Assembly: GCA_024278435.1 (NCBI GenBank)
Contig: JAJRTD010000240.1
Coordinates: 1 to 7,991 of the forward strand
Source: Gammaproteobacteria bacterium
Lineage (GTDB): Bacteria; Pseudomonadota; Gammaproteobacteria; SZUA-229
Length of the DNA: 7,991 nucleotides
Direction of reading: 5' to 3'
In this document: positions 6,768 through 7,991 of the stretch, piece after piece
Position numbering within the stretch: the stretch's first letter is position 1
Layout of the letters: every line of letters starts with the position of its first letter
Program-made: the position numbers and the translations under genes
Notes under the pieces: model-generated
Told to the model about the DNA's origin: nothing
The model's input: only the letters and a program-made list of their open reading frames with translations
Database searches by the model: none

Positions 6768-7417
6768 GCCAGCTGAAAAACAACTTGCCGGTGCATGAGG
6801 GCGAAGGTTTGCGTGCCGACCTGTCTATTATTGCGGACTGGATAAGACCGGACAGCAAGGTGCTGGATCTGGGTTGCGGCGATGGCACTCTGCTGGCCTA
6901 TCTGCGTGATCAGCGCAAGGTTCTGGGTTACGGTCTGGAGATCAGCCCGTTTAATATCGAGGACTGTGTGGAGAAAAATATCAACGTCATCCAGGCTGAC
7001 TTGAATGACGGACTGAAAGCCTTTTTTTCAGACAACCGCTTTGATTATGTCATTATGAGCCAGACCCTGCAGGCAACCCAGCAACCGGATCTGCTGATCG
7101 AGGAAATGCTGCGTGTTGGCGACGAGGGTATTGTCACCTTTCCCAATATGGCGCACTGGAGCGCGCGCCTGCAACTGGGTTTAAAAGGCATTATGCCGGT
7201 AACAAAAAACCTTCCAAATCAATGGTTTAATACGCCAAATGTGCACCTGTGCACACTTAATGATTTTGAGGTGCTGTGCAAAAAACACAATATTGAAATA
7301 TTGCAGCGTACAGTTGTCGATCACAGTCACCGCAGGGGCAACTGGTTAATGAATATGTTTCCCAACCTGCTGGGTGAGATTGCGATTTACCGTTTCCGCC
7401 GTAACCTGTCACTTTAA
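6764..7417 (+). CDS. metW: Methionine biosynthesis protein MetW (SAM-dependent methyltransferase fold)
   Basis: A 217-residue protein overlapping metX by four bases (ATGA). The Rossmann-type SAM-binding motif I is VLDLGCGDG (33-41), followed by an acidic residue at the end of strand 2 (Glu59 in GLEI) and Asp79 in QADLNDGL. The later segments [15 protein letters not shown] (124-138) and [13 protein letters not shown] (151-163) are typical of MetW. MetW is needed with MetX for homoserine acylation in several proteobacteria and appears to act as its partner or activator; a methyl-transfer substrate has not been settled to my knowledge. Length is normal for the family and no lesion is visible. 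Confidence 0.95.
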   Translation: MSQLKNNLPVHEGEGLRADLSIIADWIRPDSKVLDLGCGDGTLLAYLRDQRKVLGYGLEISPFNIEDCVEKNINVIQADLNDGLKAFFSDNRFDYVIMSQTLQATQQPDLLIEEMLRVGDEGIVTFPNMAHWSARLQLGLKGIMPVTKNLPNQWFNTPNVHLCTLNDFEVLCKKHNIEILQRTVVDHSHRRGNWLMNMFPNLLGEIAIYRFRRNLSL

Positions 7418-7566
7418 GCGTCATAATAGCCAGCGCCAGTCCGGGTCATGGCCATTTTTCCGGCTATGTGCTAATCATAGTAATTCGTGTAAATAGCCTG
7501 CAGTAAAGGCAAGAGACTGCTAGAATTCGTGATACTAATATGATTTAAGAAAATATCTTCGAATTA
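7418..7566. promoter_or_regulatory. metW-gspC intergenic region, probable gspC promoter area
   Basis: This 149-bp non-coding gap becomes AT-rich towards gspC (about 7520-7566), where a promoter for the rightward T2SS arm is expected. No clean -35/-10 pair is visible. Near metW, ATAGCC (7426-7431) pairs with GGCTAT (7462-7467) around a 30-base loop; with no T-run after it, it is not a good intrinsic terminator, so some readthrough from metW into gspC is possible. Confidence 0.4.
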
Positions 7567-7991
7567 ATGTCTAACACTCTGATTACACAGCTAAACAACC
7601 CCGCTGTGTTGCAACAGCTTAACCAGCGTCTGGCAACGGTTGTGAGCCTGCTGCTTGTTGTTGCCTGTGCCTATGTTCTGGTGGAAATGACATGGCTGAT
7701 ATTTCCACAGGATGAGGACGATATATTGCTGCCGGTGCAGAATAACAGCCGCCCGGTTAACAGCCGCCAGGCGCAGCAGAATAACTTTAACAAGCTGACC
7801 GCTGCCCGGCTGTTCGGGGTAAGTGCAAAAACGGCCACGCAAAAGCAGAAAAAAGTGCCTGAAACCCGGCTTAATCTCACCCTGAAAGGAGTGCTTGCCG
7901 CAAGCCCGATGGATCGTGCCAGTGCGATTATTGCGCAGGGTAAAAACGGCAAAGAAGATATCTATGGTGTGGGTGATAAAATGCCCGGTGG
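7567..7991 (+). CDS. gspC: T2SS inner-membrane clamp protein GspC, N-terminal part (cut by window edge)
   Basis: The first 141 codons of a gene running off the right edge. After a short cytoplasmic tail, a membrane helix lies at about 22-46 (VVSLLLVVACAYVLVEMTW core). A Gln/Asn-rich linker follows, then ARLFG at 80-84, a common GspC marker. The start of the periplasmic homology region is clear: ETRLNLTLKGVLAA (99-112), then MDRASAIIA and an IYGVGDKMPGG turn (132-141 onward). GspC joins the inner-membrane platform to the secretin GspD and helps select substrates. No strong Shine-Dalgarno precedes the ATG; no other in-frame start nearby yields a better tail. It is on the opposite strand from the gspG-M operon and should be followed by gspD outside this window. 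Confidence 0.93.
   Translation, partial: MSNTLITQLNNPAVLQQLNQRLATVVSLLLVVACAYVLVEMTWLIFPQDEDDILLPVQNNSRPVNSRQAQQNNFNKLTAARLFGVSAKTATQKQKKVPETRLNLTLKGVLAASPMDRASAIIAQGKNGKEDIYGVGDKMPG

Noticed and set aside
7426..7467. Possible terminator hairpin after metW (ATAGCC ... GGCTAT)
   Set aside because: The stem is only 6 bp with a 30-base loop and there is no T-tract, so it does not meet the pattern of an intrinsic terminator.
7591..7952. Minus-strand open frames opposite gspC
   Set aside because: They lie within the well-supported gspC reading frame and show no family motif or ribosome site.

Overview
The window looks like a chromosomal segment of a gammaproteobacterium. The evidence is a type II secretion system (T2SS) of the general secretory pathway type, a rhombosortase, and an overlapping metX-metW pair, a combination I associate with environmental or marine Gammaproteobacteria. 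Genus cannot be fixed from the sequence alone. Nearly all of the DNA is accounted for by ten genes (two of them cut by the window edges), and there is one clear insertion-like anomaly.

Left arm, minus strand (about 4784 down to 1): gspG, gspH, gspI, gspJ, gspK, gspL and the start of gspM, in the canonical order. They encode the major pseudopilin, the four minor pseudopilins and two assembly-platform proteins. Spacing is operon-like: G-H 33 bp, I-J overlap 14 bp, J-K 7 bp, K-L 18 bp, L-M overlap 1 bp. The exception is the H-I junction, which is 306 bp and holds a roughly 236-bp element with near-perfect 19-bp terminal inverted repeats, a flanking direct repeat, and an internal REP-like palindrome about 100 bp long. 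It resembles a MITE that landed between two cotranscribed genes without breaking either.

Middle, plus strand: after a 132-bp divergent intergenic region comes a six-helix rhomboid protease that I call a rhombosortase (rrtA). Members of this family cleave the GlyGly-CTERM tail of proteins that are then released through the T2SS, so its position beside the pseudopilin operon makes functional sense. Then come metX (homoserine O-acyltransferase, methionine biosynthesis) and metW (SAM-dependent methyltransferase-like partner), overlapping by 4 bp.

Right edge, plus strand: after 149 bp of non-coding DNA, gspC begins and runs out of the window. It encodes the inner-membrane clamp protein that contacts the secretin. 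The T2SS genes are therefore split into two divergent arms (G to M leftward, C onward rightward), with rrtA and the met genes between them. gspD, gspE, gspF and possibly gspN are not in the window.

The most interesting points are the rhombosortase-T2SS linkage, the MITE-like insertion inside the pseudopilin operon with its possible effect on subunit ratios, and the split T2SS layout. I see no wholly unknown protein system here.
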